Shown here in pieces: positions 1 through 5,546 of a DNA stretch of 5,824 bases. Numbering within the stretch: the stretch's first letter is position 1; each line of letters begins with the position of its first letter. The notes beneath the pieces are model-generated. The model saw only the letters and a program-made list of their open reading frames with translations, was not told where the DNA came from and ran no database searches. The position numbers and the translations under genes are program-made. The stretch covers positions 1 through 5,824 of the forward strand of contig JAMCQY010000310.1 in NCBI GenBank assembly GCA_023381945.1. Reading direction: 5' to 3'. This stretch comes from Deltaproteobacteria bacterium. Its GTDB lineage: Bacteria > Desulfobacterota > Desulfobaccia > Desulfobaccales > 0-14-0-80-60-11.

Positions 1-139
1 AAGGATGGTTCGGGGATAATCTTCAACTGTCATCAACCCCTTTACTACATATAGTAGCAGGGAGAGTCAACCGGATACCCCTATTATCAAATTAATAAAT
101 CGTTACGTAATTATCAACGACATGGAGTAGATGATTAAT
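1..139. other. AT-rich intergenic stretch, no gene seen
   Basis: I see no supported gene here. The stretch is AT-rich compared with the flanking coding DNA. It contains small symmetric elements: CTAC-ATATA-GTAG around 44-56 and the 8-bp palindrome TTACGTAA at 103-110. ATTATCAA occurs twice (about 84-91 and 110-117). These could belong to a promoter or binding site of a gene outside the window, but I cannot assign a -35/-10 pair with confidence. Confidence 0.4.
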
Positions 140-140
140 T

Positions 141-243
141 CCCCCTCACCCTAACCCTCTCCCCCATTGGGGGAGAGGGGATAAGATAAAGAAGGAACTC
201 TTGTAAACTCCCTCTCCCCCCGGTGGGGGGAGAGGGCTGGGGC
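141..243. repeat. Pair of REP-like GC-rich palindromes in inverted orientation
   Basis: Two near-perfect hairpins lie about 30 nt apart. The first has an 11-bp stem (CCCTCTCCCCC at 155-165, loop ATT, complementary arm 169-179) and is preceded by a CACCCTAA tail. The second has a 12-bp stem (CCCTCTCCCCCC at 210-221, loop GGT, arm 225-236) and is followed by a CTGGGGC tail. The tails face outwards on opposite sides, so the two units are inverted, as in a BIME (bacterial interspersed mosaic element). Related units occur at 5547-5654 and 5802-5824. The pair sits just upstream of the kinase gene and could also act on transcript ends or mRNA stability; that part is inference. Confidence 0.75.
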
Positions 244-290
244 AATAATTTTTTATAAGGAAAAACTCCATTTCCGGTCTTACCCCCATA

Positions 291-839
291 GTGGTTGTAA
301 TCTTCGGCCTGATGGCCACTGGCAAGACCACCCTGGCCAGGGCCCTGGGCCAGTCCCTGGGACTGCCGGTTATTGAAAGCGACCGGGTGCGCAAGACCCT
401 GGCGGGCCTGGCGCCCACCACTCCGGCCCCCGAGCCCTTTGGCCAGGGGATTTACACTGAGGATTTTTCGGCCCGTACCTATAAGGAGATGCGCCGCCTG
501 GCCGCGGAGCACCTGGCCGCGGGCCAAAATGTCATCCTGGACGGCTCTTATAAGCGGGCCGGGGAACGGGAACTGGTGCGGCAATTGGCCCGGGAGCGCG
601 GGGCCAAAGCGATATTCGTCTACTGCGAGTGTCCGGTGGCAGAGGCCCGGCGACGCGCGGGAATCAGGCTCACCGACCCCCAGGCCTTCTCCGATGGCCG
701 AGTGGAGTTGTTCGAAGCCCAGGCCAGGGATTTCGACCCGTTAGGGCCAGAGGACCGGCCGCTGCTGCGGTTGGATACGAACCGGGAACTGACGATAGTA
801 TTGGCGGAACTTCAGGATTTTGTCTCCAAAATGAATTAA
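291..839 (+). CDS. P-loop kinase / AAA_33 family ATP-binding protein (COG0645-like)
   Basis: A stand-alone P-loop NTPase of 182 residues that probably phosphorylates a small molecule in the cytoplasm; the substrate is unknown. A Walker A motif GLMATGKT lies at residues 6-13 at the end of the first strand. It is followed by SDRVRK (about 30-35), the usual acceptor/Mg-site region of this group, and by a Walker B-like strand VILDGSY at 81-87. An Arg-rich lid segment lies near 120-126. The pattern SD-x-VRK, GxGIYT, then VILDGSYKRAGERE matches the predicted-kinase family COG0645, which also occurs as the C-terminal domain of aminoglycoside-phosphotransferase-like fusions; here it stands alone. GTG 291 is the only standard in-frame start before Walker A, but it has no clear Shine-Dalgarno (see findings). 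The next gene starts 18 nt downstream. Confidence 0.8.
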   Translation: MVVIFGLMATGKTTLARALGQSLGLPVIESDRVRKTLAGLAPTTPAPEPFGQGIYTEDFSARTYKEMRRLAAEHLAAGQNVILDGSYKRAGERELVRQLARERGAKAIFVYCECPVAEARRRAGIRLTDPQAFSDGRVELFEAQARDFDPLGPEDRPLLRLDTNRELTIVLAELQDFVSKMN

Positions 840-857
840 TGACTGGAGAAGAATCAA

Positions 858-1694
858 ATGGGCAGAAGAAAAATTATCCTACTGTTGATGCTGTTAGTCG
901 TAATGGGTTGCAATCAGCAAACATATCAGCAAGCATTTATAGGGAACTCAAGTTCCGCTCCTAAGGAAGAGGTGGACTTTTGCAAACAATATCTGGCACT
1001 TTTTCAGTCTCGTGACTTTGATGCCATTGAACGTAACTTTAGTCCCGAGTTAAAAAATGTAGAGCAATATAGACTAAAGCTTGAACAAATGGCCAACTTT
1101 TTTCCTGATGAAAAGGTTAAAAATATCTTTCTCGATAAGGCTAATTTTTATAGTGATAAAACTCTACATCGTTATAATTTATCTTTTTTTTATGAATTTC
1201 CAAGCAAGTGGTTATTTGCCAGTGTTAAGCTCGAAAAAAAAGATGATCAAATAATAGTAAAAGGGGTTCACGTCCAGCCTCTGAGGGAGTCTCCCGAAAT
1301 AACCAATCGATTCACCTTTCAAGGGAAAGGGCCGATCAATTATATCTTTTTGCCATTCGCTATCCTGGTGGAAATCTTCATCATTTTTACATTCGTGCTC
1401 TGTATGATAACATCTATCCCGAAACGAAAGTGGCTTTGGGCGATCTTTATTTTACTAGGCTTTTTTAGATTTGATTTAAACTGGACAACGGGGGCTTTAA
1501 CTATTAACCCGGGTTTTGTCCAGGTGCTTGGCTCCGGATTCCTAATCGGAGGGGTTTTTGGACCTTGGATTATCCAGACTTCTTTGCCCCTTGGGGCTAT
1601 AATATTTATACTGAAACGTAAGAAATGGCTGACTCCGCCGGTTCCGGTGGAATCTTATGATAATGAGAAGAAGCCCAATGCAAAAATCGAATAA
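858..1694 (+). CDS. Putative lipoprotein with C-terminal membrane segments, function unknown
   Basis: I do not recognise this 278-residue protein. The N-terminus (GRRK then a Leu/Val-rich stretch) ends in a lipobox-like VMGC with Cys18, so it is probably a lipidated export substrate. Residues about 35-140 look like a small soluble alpha+beta domain (VDFCKQYLALFQSRDFDAIERN and a later KLEKKDDQIIVKGVHV strand region) that may resemble NTF2-like/DUF3887 domains. That resemblance is only by eye. The C-terminal half has hydrophobic segments at about 161-186, 192-205 and 217-253, separated by Lys/Arg-rich turns, and a charged tail. GGAG at 845-848 sits 9 nt before the ATG and supports this start. 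The gene is much more AT-rich than its neighbours and has many Phe, Ile, Lys and Asn codons, suggesting recent acquisition. It lies 18 nt after the kinase stop and could be co-transcribed with it. Confidence 0.7.
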   Translation: MGRRKIILLLMLLVVMGCNQQTYQQAFIGNSSSAPKEEVDFCKQYLALFQSRDFDAIERNFSPELKNVEQYRLKLEQMANFFPDEKVKNIFLDKANFYSDKTLHRYNLSFFYEFPSKWLFASVKLEKKDDQIIVKGVHVQPLRESPEITNRFTFQGKGPINYIFLPFAILVEIFIIFTFVLCMITSIPKRKWLWAIFILLGFFRFDLNWTTGALTINPGFVQVLGSGFLIGGVFGPWIIQTSLPLGAIIFILKRKKWLTPPVPVESYDNEKKPNAKIE

Positions 1695-1755
1695 GCCTAC
1701 TCTTCCTCTTAAGAAACCGTCATAATAAAGTGAAGGTGTACTTAAATAGATTCCT

Positions 1756-1762
1756 AAAGGAG
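1756..1762 (+). promoter_or_regulatory. Strong Shine-Dalgarno deciding the selenoprotein start
   Basis: AAAGGAG is a near-consensus ribosome binding site ending 6 nt before the ATG at 1769. It supports initiation at 1769, upstream of the in-frame UGA. No comparable site precedes the internal ATG at 1901. Confidence 0.8.
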
Positions 1763-1768
1763 ACCCGC

Positions 1769-2284
1769 ATGCAACCCGAAGAAGAGATCGCCAAGGTTAA
1801 GGAAAAGGCCCGGAACAATTTCAAAACCGGCCTCAACTGAGCGGAGTGTGTCTTTGAGGCGGTCCTGTCTCAAATCGATACCGGTTTACCTCTCGAAACC
1901 ATGTGCGTTATGACCGGCTTTGGCGGCGGCGGGGGCCTCTTCGGCGATACCTGCGGCGCCCTGGCGGGGGCCATGGCCGCCTTGGGTGCGGTTTACGGCC
2001 GCCGGGAGATACCGGCCGACCCCAAAACGGGGAAGGAGCAGATGTACGGCCAGCCGGGACTATACCGGCTCTTCAACCGGCTGCCCAATGAATTCCAGCA
2101 GCGTTTCGGCGGCACCCAATGCCGCCGGTTGACGGCCCATTGGGGCAAGGACTGGCTGTGCAAGGATCACCTCCGTTTCTGCCGAAATCTGGTTATCGAA
2201 GCCGCCGTCCTGGCCGCAGAAATGGCCATACCGAAAGATTTGGCCCGTTGGGGCTCCCTGCCTTTTGGAATTCAGCACCCCTAA
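1769..2284 (+). CDS. C_GCAxxG_C_C family redox protein, probable selenoprotein (UGA = Sec at codon 24)
   Basis: Read through one in-frame TGA (1838-1840), this frame gives 171 residues. Before the TGA it reads KARNNFKTGLN, then Sec24-A-E-Cys27. After it come GFGGGGGLFGD (50-60), the signature CGALAG (62-67), FGGTQCRRLT with Cys118, and CRNLVIEA with Cys138. This is the order of the C_GCAxxG_C_C family (TIGR01909-type), putative redox proteins of about 140 residues with four conserved Cys. From memory of the family, some members carry Sec at the first Cys, which is where the TGA falls. Extra Cys occur at 27, 46 and 131. The UxxC pair suggests thiol/selenol redox chemistry; the substrate is unknown. 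A near-consensus Shine-Dalgarno and an adjacent SECIS-like hairpin support readthrough. A nonsense-mutated pseudogene is the main alternative and looks less likely, because both halves are intact and coding-like. The downstream neighbour is the tetR promoter. Confidence 0.85.
1838..1874 (+). promoter_or_regulatory. Sec UGA codon with bacterial SECIS-like hairpin
   Basis: Twelve nucleotides after the UGA, UUUGAGGC (1853-1860) pairs with GUCUCAAA (1867-1874). This gives an 8-bp stem, with one G-U pair, closing a 6-nt loop GGUCCU (1861-1866). The loop starts about 20 nt after the UGA and opens with GG. This fits the known bacterial SECIS pattern: a short stem, a small apical loop with G in the first two positions, and a loop roughly 16-37 nt from UGA. 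The GGUC in the loop resembles the GGU of the E. coli fdhF SECIS loop that SelB recognises. The hairpin lies inside the coding sequence, as bacterial SECIS elements do. Confidence 0.75.
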
Positions 2285-2302
2285 ATAAATTAAATAAAGT
2301 GC

Positions 2303-2329
2303 TTGACAAGATATTCCACTTAACATAAT
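2303..2329 (+). promoter_or_regulatory. Predicted sigma-70-type promoter of tetR
   Basis: A perfect -35 hexamer TTGACA lies at 2303-2308. Two overlapping -10 choices follow: CATAAT at 2324-2329 (5 of 6 matches, 15-nt spacer) or TAATAA at 2326-2331 (weaker match, 17-nt spacer). The surrounding DNA is AT-rich, and the transcription start would fall within the palindromic operator just downstream. It lies about 20 nt after the selenoprotein stop, so tetR and following genes can be expressed independently of that gene. Confidence 0.65.
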
Positions 2330-2334
2330 AATAA

Positions 2335-2348
2335 ACCGAATGGTCGGT
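2335..2348. promoter_or_regulatory. Palindromic TetR-type operator, probable autoregulatory site
   Basis: ACCGA-ATGG-TCGGT is an inverted repeat with perfect 5-bp arms. It lies between the -10 element and the tetR start codon, over the expected transcription start. Its form resembles ACCGAC-GTCGGT-like operators bound by several TetR/AcrR repressors. A repressor here would block RNA polymerase, so the adjacent TetR protein probably represses its own operon. Confidence 0.65.
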
Positions 2349-2370
2349 ATATTAGAGTGAGAGGCTTCGT

Positions 2371-2979
2371 ATGGCTACCAAAGGCGACCTGACCCGCCAG
2401 CATATCATCGAAAAATCGATGCAGCTCTTTTCCGTCAAGGGCTATTTCAACACCTCCATAGACGCCATCGTCAAGGCCACCGGTCTGACCAAAGGTGGGC
2501 TTTATGGCCATTTCCGCAACAAGGAAGAGATCTGGTATGCGGTCTATGAGGAGTGCGTCGAGGTTTGGAAGAGCATCGTTTTCCAGGACGTGCGCGATAT
2601 TGCCGACCCGCTGGAACGGCTCGAAAAAGTCATGGAAAACAGCCTGCAAAATTACCTGGGAGCGGGGGTCTTCGAAGGCGGCTGCTTTTTCTTCAATTCG
2701 CTGATGGAACTGGCCGGCCAGTCCACGGCCATGAGCGACCACGTCCTGCGGGGCTTCCAGAGCTTCGCCGCCCGGTTGCGCGGGTGGCTGGAAGAGGCGG
2801 AGCGGCAGGGGAAATTGCGGGAAGGACTGAATCTCCAGGAAGTTGCCGGTTTTATTGTGGTTGCCTTGAACGGCGCCGGCCCCTTGTATGCCGCCAGCCA
2901 TGACTCGGCGGTGTGGCAGCAAACCCTGGCCCAACTGCGCTATTACCTCAATAGCCTGAAAAAGAGGCCTGATGTTTAG
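2371..2979 (+). CDS. TetR/AcrR family transcriptional regulator
   Basis: This is a 202-residue DNA-binding repressor of usual family length. The N-terminal TetR_N domain covers about residues 8-55, with the helix-turn-helix around 28-47: TSIDAIVKATGLTKGGLYGHF, ending in the typical YxHFxNKEE segment. The rest is the all-helical ligand-binding and dimerisation domain, with a GGCFFFNSLMELA segment (103-115) like that seen in a large TetR subgroup. The ATG is preceded by GAGAGG about 6 nt upstream. A promoter and palindrome immediately upstream suggest autorepression. The crotonase gene follows after 53 nt on the same strand, so the ligand may be an acyl-CoA or related compound; that is inferred from context only. 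Confidence 0.92.
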   Translation: MATKGDLTRQHIIEKSMQLFSVKGYFNTSIDAIVKATGLTKGGLYGHFRNKEEIWYAVYEECVEVWKSIVFQDVRDIADPLERLEKVMENSLQNYLGAGVFEGGCFFFNSLMELAGQSTAMSDHVLRGFQSFAARLRGWLEEAERQGKLREGLNLQEVAGFIVVALNGAGPLYAASHDSAVWQQTLAQLRYYLNSLKKRPDV

Positions 2980-3032
2980 TTCATTAATAAATTTAATAGC
3001 TTCCTATAACCAAAAGTAAAGGAGATAGCGTG

Positions 3033-3809
3033 ATGGACTACACCAACGTCTTGGTGGACAAGCGGGAAAAAATCGGTTTTATTACCCTGAATCGCCCCCA
3101 AGCGATGAATACCTTCAACGTCCCCTTTGCCCAGGAGCTGAATGAGGCTCTCAGGGAGATGGAGGGCGACCCCGAGATCCGGGTGGTAGTGATTGATGCC
3201 AACGGCAAACATTTCTCAGTCGGCATTTCCCTGGACGAATTCAAAAACAAGAGCAACGAGGAGTATCGCAAATTCATCTGCCTGATGGATGAGCATAATC
3301 ACACTATTGCCAAGATGAAGAAGCCGGTAATCGCCTCGGTCAAGGGCTATGCCCTGGCCAACGGCGCGGGCCTATCCTTTGCCTGCGACCTGACCGTGGC
3401 GGCGGAGGATGCAAAATTCGGGACCACGGCCATCAATGTCGGCCTCATCTGTCTCGGCCCGGCGGCGCCGCTGGCCCGCAACGTCGGCCTCAAGAAGACT
3501 CTGGAGATGGTGCTGACCGGCGACATGATCTCGGCTGCCGAAGCCCAGAGGCTGGGCTTGGTCAATAAGGTGGTGCCGCCTGATAAATTGGAGGAAGCCA
3601 CCCTGGAACTGGCCACCAAGCTGGCGGCCAAAAGTCCGCTGGCCTTGCAGGCCGGCAAGGCCGGAATCTATGAAATGCAAAATGTCGCTTATCTCAACGC
3701 CCTGGGCATGTTAAGCGAACGTTTTGCGGGTCTATGCACCACCGAAGATGCCGAGGAAGGCGTCCGGGCTTTCCTGGAGAAGAGAACCCCGGAGTGGCGC
3801 GAACGCTAA
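3033..3809 (+). CDS. Enoyl-CoA hydratase/isomerase (crotonase) family protein lacking the classical Glu pair
   Basis: A 258-residue protein covering a full crotonase fold that probably acts on a CoA thioester in the cytoplasm. It has the N-terminal ITLNRPQAMNTF (about 18-29), the oxyanion-hole and CoA-binding region around GKHFSVGISLDEF, and the core ANGAGLSFACDLTVAAEDAKFG (109-130). TGDMISAAEAQRLGLVNKVVP follows near 160-180. By alignment to rat mitochondrial enoyl-CoA hydratase, the catalytic Glu144 and Glu164 positions are Gly113 and Ala133. Simple hydration is therefore doubtful. The INVGLICLGPAAPLAR segment resembles the ECHDC3-like branch, which I recall as poorly characterised. AAAGGAG (3018-3024) is well spaced for ATG 3033; GTG 3030 directly before it is the alternative start. 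It probably belongs to the tetR operon. Confidence 0.88.
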   Translation: MDYTNVLVDKREKIGFITLNRPQAMNTFNVPFAQELNEALREMEGDPEIRVVVIDANGKHFSVGISLDEFKNKSNEEYRKFICLMDEHNHTIAKMKKPVIASVKGYALANGAGLSFACDLTVAAEDAKFGTTAINVGLICLGPAAPLARNVGLKKTLEMVLTGDMISAAEAQRLGLVNKVVPPDKLEEATLELATKLAAKSPLALQAGKAGIYEMQNVAYLNALGMLSERFAGLCTTEDAEEGVRAFLEKRTPEWRER

Positions 3810-3838
3810 CCTTTGGGAAGAGGATGAGATAGCACACC

Positions 3839-4102
3839 ATGAGCATTGAAGAGGCCATGTCGAGTCATGGATTTAATTTCTCGGCCAGTTGCGGCGGGAA
3901 AGGGTCCTATACCAAGTGGATAAAATACAAAGGCAAGCGCGCTTATATCGCCATCACTGACGCCAGTGGCGAGAGTTTTCCCGTTTCCTTGGCCGACCCC
4001 GTCCGGGTGGCCGTCCATGACCTCAGGTCCGGGGCGGAAGTCGAGCCGGGCCGGGAGATCGACTCCCTAAGTTCTTACCTGGAATCCCTCCGAGAGGAAT
4101 AA
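3839..4102 (+). CDS. Small conserved-looking protein of unknown function (87 aa)
   Basis: I do not recognise the family. The protein is soluble-looking, with no signal peptide or membrane segment. It has a Gly/Ser-rich N-terminal part (GFNFSASCGGKGSYTKW, 11-27), a likely beta-rich middle (KRAYIAITD, then SFPVSLADPVRVAVHDL) and an acidic helical C-terminus. A single Cys at 18 precedes GGKGSY. Codon use matches the neighbouring genes, and it starts only 29 nt after the crotonase stop, suggesting co-transcription. The Shine-Dalgarno is weak: AGAGGATGAG is placed rather far upstream. ATG 3857 is a possible later start. That it is a real gene is likely from composition and position; any role in CoA metabolism would be inference. 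Confidence 0.7.
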   Translation: MSIEEAMSSHGFNFSASCGGKGSYTKWIKYKGKRAYIAITDASGESFPVSLADPVRVAVHDLRSGAEVEPGREIDSLSSYLESLREE

Positions 4103-4127
4103 CCTCCGGATCTTCTTAGTAAGCTGA

Positions 4128-4154
4128 CGGCAGGGGGCGGCAGTCCCCCTGCCG
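4128..4154 (+). terminator. Strong GC hairpin, possible terminator of the tetR-crotonase operon
   Basis: CGGCAGGGGG (4128-4137) and CCCCCTGCCG (4145-4154) form a perfect 10-bp stem with a 7-nt loop, 26 nt after the preceding stop codon. No T-run follows, so it is not a canonical intrinsic terminator. It may stabilise the mRNA 3' end or be a lone REP-like unit instead. Confidence 0.4.
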
Positions 4155-4252
4155 CCCGCGGCCTGGGACGCCAAGGAATATTGGCGCGCCCACTTGCAAA
4201 AGAACGCGGCCAAATGGTAAGTTTTCGACCAAAATTCCGCTGCTTGAGTTAA

Positions 4253-4258
4253 TATAAT
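4253..4258 (+). promoter_or_regulatory. Perfect -10 hexamer upstream of trpS
   Basis: TATAAT occurs in an AT-rich patch 157 nt before the trpS start. No good -35 sits at a 16-18 nt spacing, and there is no TG extension, so the promoter is only a candidate. Transcription would start near 4264-4266 and give a leader of about 150 nt. Confidence 0.4.
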
Positions 4259-4263
4259 ACAAG

Positions 4264-4414
4264 GGCGTTCGCTAAACCGGGCTTGGAGGTGAGGATAAAA
4301 AGCCCCGGTAGTCACAGGCTTTACCATGAAAGCCCTTAGAGGCTGGTTCTCGGACCGCCCGATCCCAACCTTGCACCCTTTGGCTGTGAACTTAAGGATC
4401 AGATAGGAATAATA
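4264..4414 (+). other. Long, structured-looking trpS leader
   Basis: Between the candidate promoter and trpS lie several hairpins. ACCGGGC (4276-4282) pairs with GCCCCGGT (4302-4309) with one bulge. GGCTTT (4317-4322) pairs with AAAGCC (4329-4334) around a 6-nt loop. TCGG pairs with CCGA around ACCGC near 4352-4364. GTTCGC (4267-4272) could pair with GTGAAC (4386-4391) to close the whole leader. I recognise no riboswitch or T-box: no AGGGTGGNACCGCG-like sequence is present. A regulatory leader is possible but unproven. Together with 4103-4263, this is the only gap over 300 nt between genes. Confidence 0.35.
4326..4406 (+). CDS. Possible 26-codon leader peptide upstream of trpS
   Basis: An ATG opens a 26-residue frame, MKALRGWFSDRP and onwards, with one Trp codon at position 7. 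Its TAG stop at 4404-4406 overlaps the AGGAA ribosome binding site of trpS, 8 nt before the trpS ATG. Only a weak AGG precedes it. The position would allow Trp-sensitive translation coupling, but one Trp codon is little evidence, and it may be chance. Confidence 0.2.
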   Translation: MKALRGWFSDRPIPTLHPLAVNLRIR

Positions 4415-5470
4415 ATGGCGTTTACCGACACAATTACTGCGAAGCCAAAATCAACCGACCTCAAACAGAAGCGCATCCTGAGCGGCATGCGGCCCACCGG
4501 CAAGCTGCACCTGGGCAACTATTACGGCGCCCTGTACAACTGGCTCAAACTCCAGGAGCATTTCCGCTGCCACTATTTTGTGGCCGACTGGCACGCCATC
4601 ACCACGGAATATGAAAACCCCCAAAACATCAGCGGCTACATCCCGGAGATGCTCATCGATTGGCTGAGCGTGGGGCTGGACCCGGAGAAGTCCACCCTCT
4701 TCGTACAATCTGCTATCCCGGAGCACTGCGAACTCTACCTCATTTTCGGCATGTTCACGCCGGTGCCCTGGCTGGAGCGCAACCCCACTTATAAAGACCA
4801 GATCGAGCAGTTAGCCCATAAAGACCTGGCGACTTACGGCTTCCTGGGCTATCCGGTGCTCCAGGCCGCCGACATCTTGATGTATAAAGCCGACGGCGTG
4901 CCGGTGGGGGTGGATCAGGTGCCGCACGTGGAGATGACCCGGGAGATCGGCCGGCGCTTCAACCATCTCTATAAGCCCATTTTCCCGGAGCCGGAGGCGA
5001 TGCTCACCGAAATCCCCAAGCTCACCGGCACCGACGGCCGCAAGATGTCCAAGAGCTATGACAATTGTATCTACCTGAGCGATCCGCCGGAAGTCATGGC
5101 CAAAAAGGTGCGCCAGATGACCACCGATACCCAGCGTCCCTTCCGGCGTGATCCCGGCGAGCCGGACCGTTGCCTGGCCTTTCCGTTCCACCGCCTCAAC
5201 CTGCCCAAGGAGCGCATTGCCGAAATCACCACCGAGTGCCGGGCCGCCAACCTGGGCTGCGTGGATTGCAAGAAGCTGCTGGCGGACGCCTTGCTGGAAA
5301 ACTTTGCGCCGGTTCAGGAACGGCGCCGCTACTTCGAGGCGCACCCGGATGAAGTCAGGGATATTCTCCACCAGGGGAATGAGCGGGCCCGGGAACAGGC
5401 CAAACAGACCATGGCTGAAGTCCGGGATGCCATTGGGTTTAATTTGGAGTTTCAGTTTTGGGCAAAATAA
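4415..5470 (+). CDS. trpS: Tryptophanyl-tRNA synthetase
   Basis: This is a class I aminoacyl-tRNA synthetase that charges tRNA-Trp using ATP and tryptophan. The 351-residue product has a Rossmann-fold HIGH-type signature PTGKLHLGN (27-35). It also has the TrpRS-typical segment VGVDQVPHVEMTREIGRRFN and the class I KMSKS loop at 210-214, followed by YDN. Helical C-terminal segments match the tRNA-binding part. It is slightly longer than the usual roughly 330 residues because of an N-terminal extension of about 18 polar residues before RILSGMRPTG; this could be real or reflect a later start. AGGAA at 4405-4409 supports the ATG chosen. It has its own leader and is probably monocistronic, since a long non-coding stretch follows. 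Confidence 0.97.
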   Translation: MAFTDTITAKPKSTDLKQKRILSGMRPTGKLHLGNYYGALYNWLKLQEHFRCHYFVADWHAITTEYENPQNISGYIPEMLIDWLSVGLDPEKSTLFVQSAIPEHCELYLIFGMFTPVPWLERNPTYKDQIEQLAHKDLATYGFLGYPVLQAADILMYKADGVPVGVDQVPHVEMTREIGRRFNHLYKPIFPEPEAMLTEIPKLTGTDGRKMSKSYDNCIYLSDPPEVMAKKVRQMTTDTQRPFRRDPGEPDRCLAFPFHRLNLPKERIAEITTECRAANLGCVDCKKLLADALLENFAPVQERRRYFEAHPDEVRDILHQGNERAREQAKQTMAEVRDAIGFNLEFQFWAK

Positions 5471-5546
5471 GCGGGCGAAAACAGTGGTTCTTTATTTGCT
5501 CTGAAAATATTTGAGTGCCTTGAGAAAACCCTAGCAAACTGCACAA

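Noticed and set aside
141..243. CRISPR array or intrinsic terminator
   Set aside because: There are only two units, inverted and not direct, with no regular spacers. No T-run follows the stems.
135..584. Minus-strand open frame upstream of and across the kinase start
   Set aside because: Its C-terminal part translates the REP-like palindromes, and the rest is a shadow of the kinase gene.
1838..1840. The TGA as a nonsense mutation making a pseudogene
   Set aside because: Both sides of the TGA are intact and family-like, the stop sits at a conserved Cys, and a SECIS-like hairpin follows. Not fully excluded without genome data.
1901..2284. Open frame starting at the internal ATG as the gene start
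   Set aside because: It has no ribosome binding site, starts mid-domain and omits the conserved first Cys region. The longer frame from 1769 through UGA explains the data better.
2320..2934. 204-codon open frame on the minus strand opposite tetR
   Set aside because: It mirrors the TetR coding frame, has no recognisable motif and would run over the tetR promoter and operator.
4264..4405. 6S RNA in front of trpS
   Set aside because: GUUCGC followed by a GGGC segment and a CUCGG-loop-CCGA hairpin recall E. coli 6S RNA. However, the 5' and 3' halves do not form the long paired rod with a central bubble that 6S requires.
4264..4414. T-box riboswitch controlling trpS
   Set aside because: The conserved T-box core and antiterminator sequence are absent, and no terminator with a T-run precedes trpS.
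4811..5371. 186-codon open frame on the minus strand opposite trpS
   Set aside because: It is a shadow of the strongly supported trpS frame in GC-rich DNA, with no recognisable domain.
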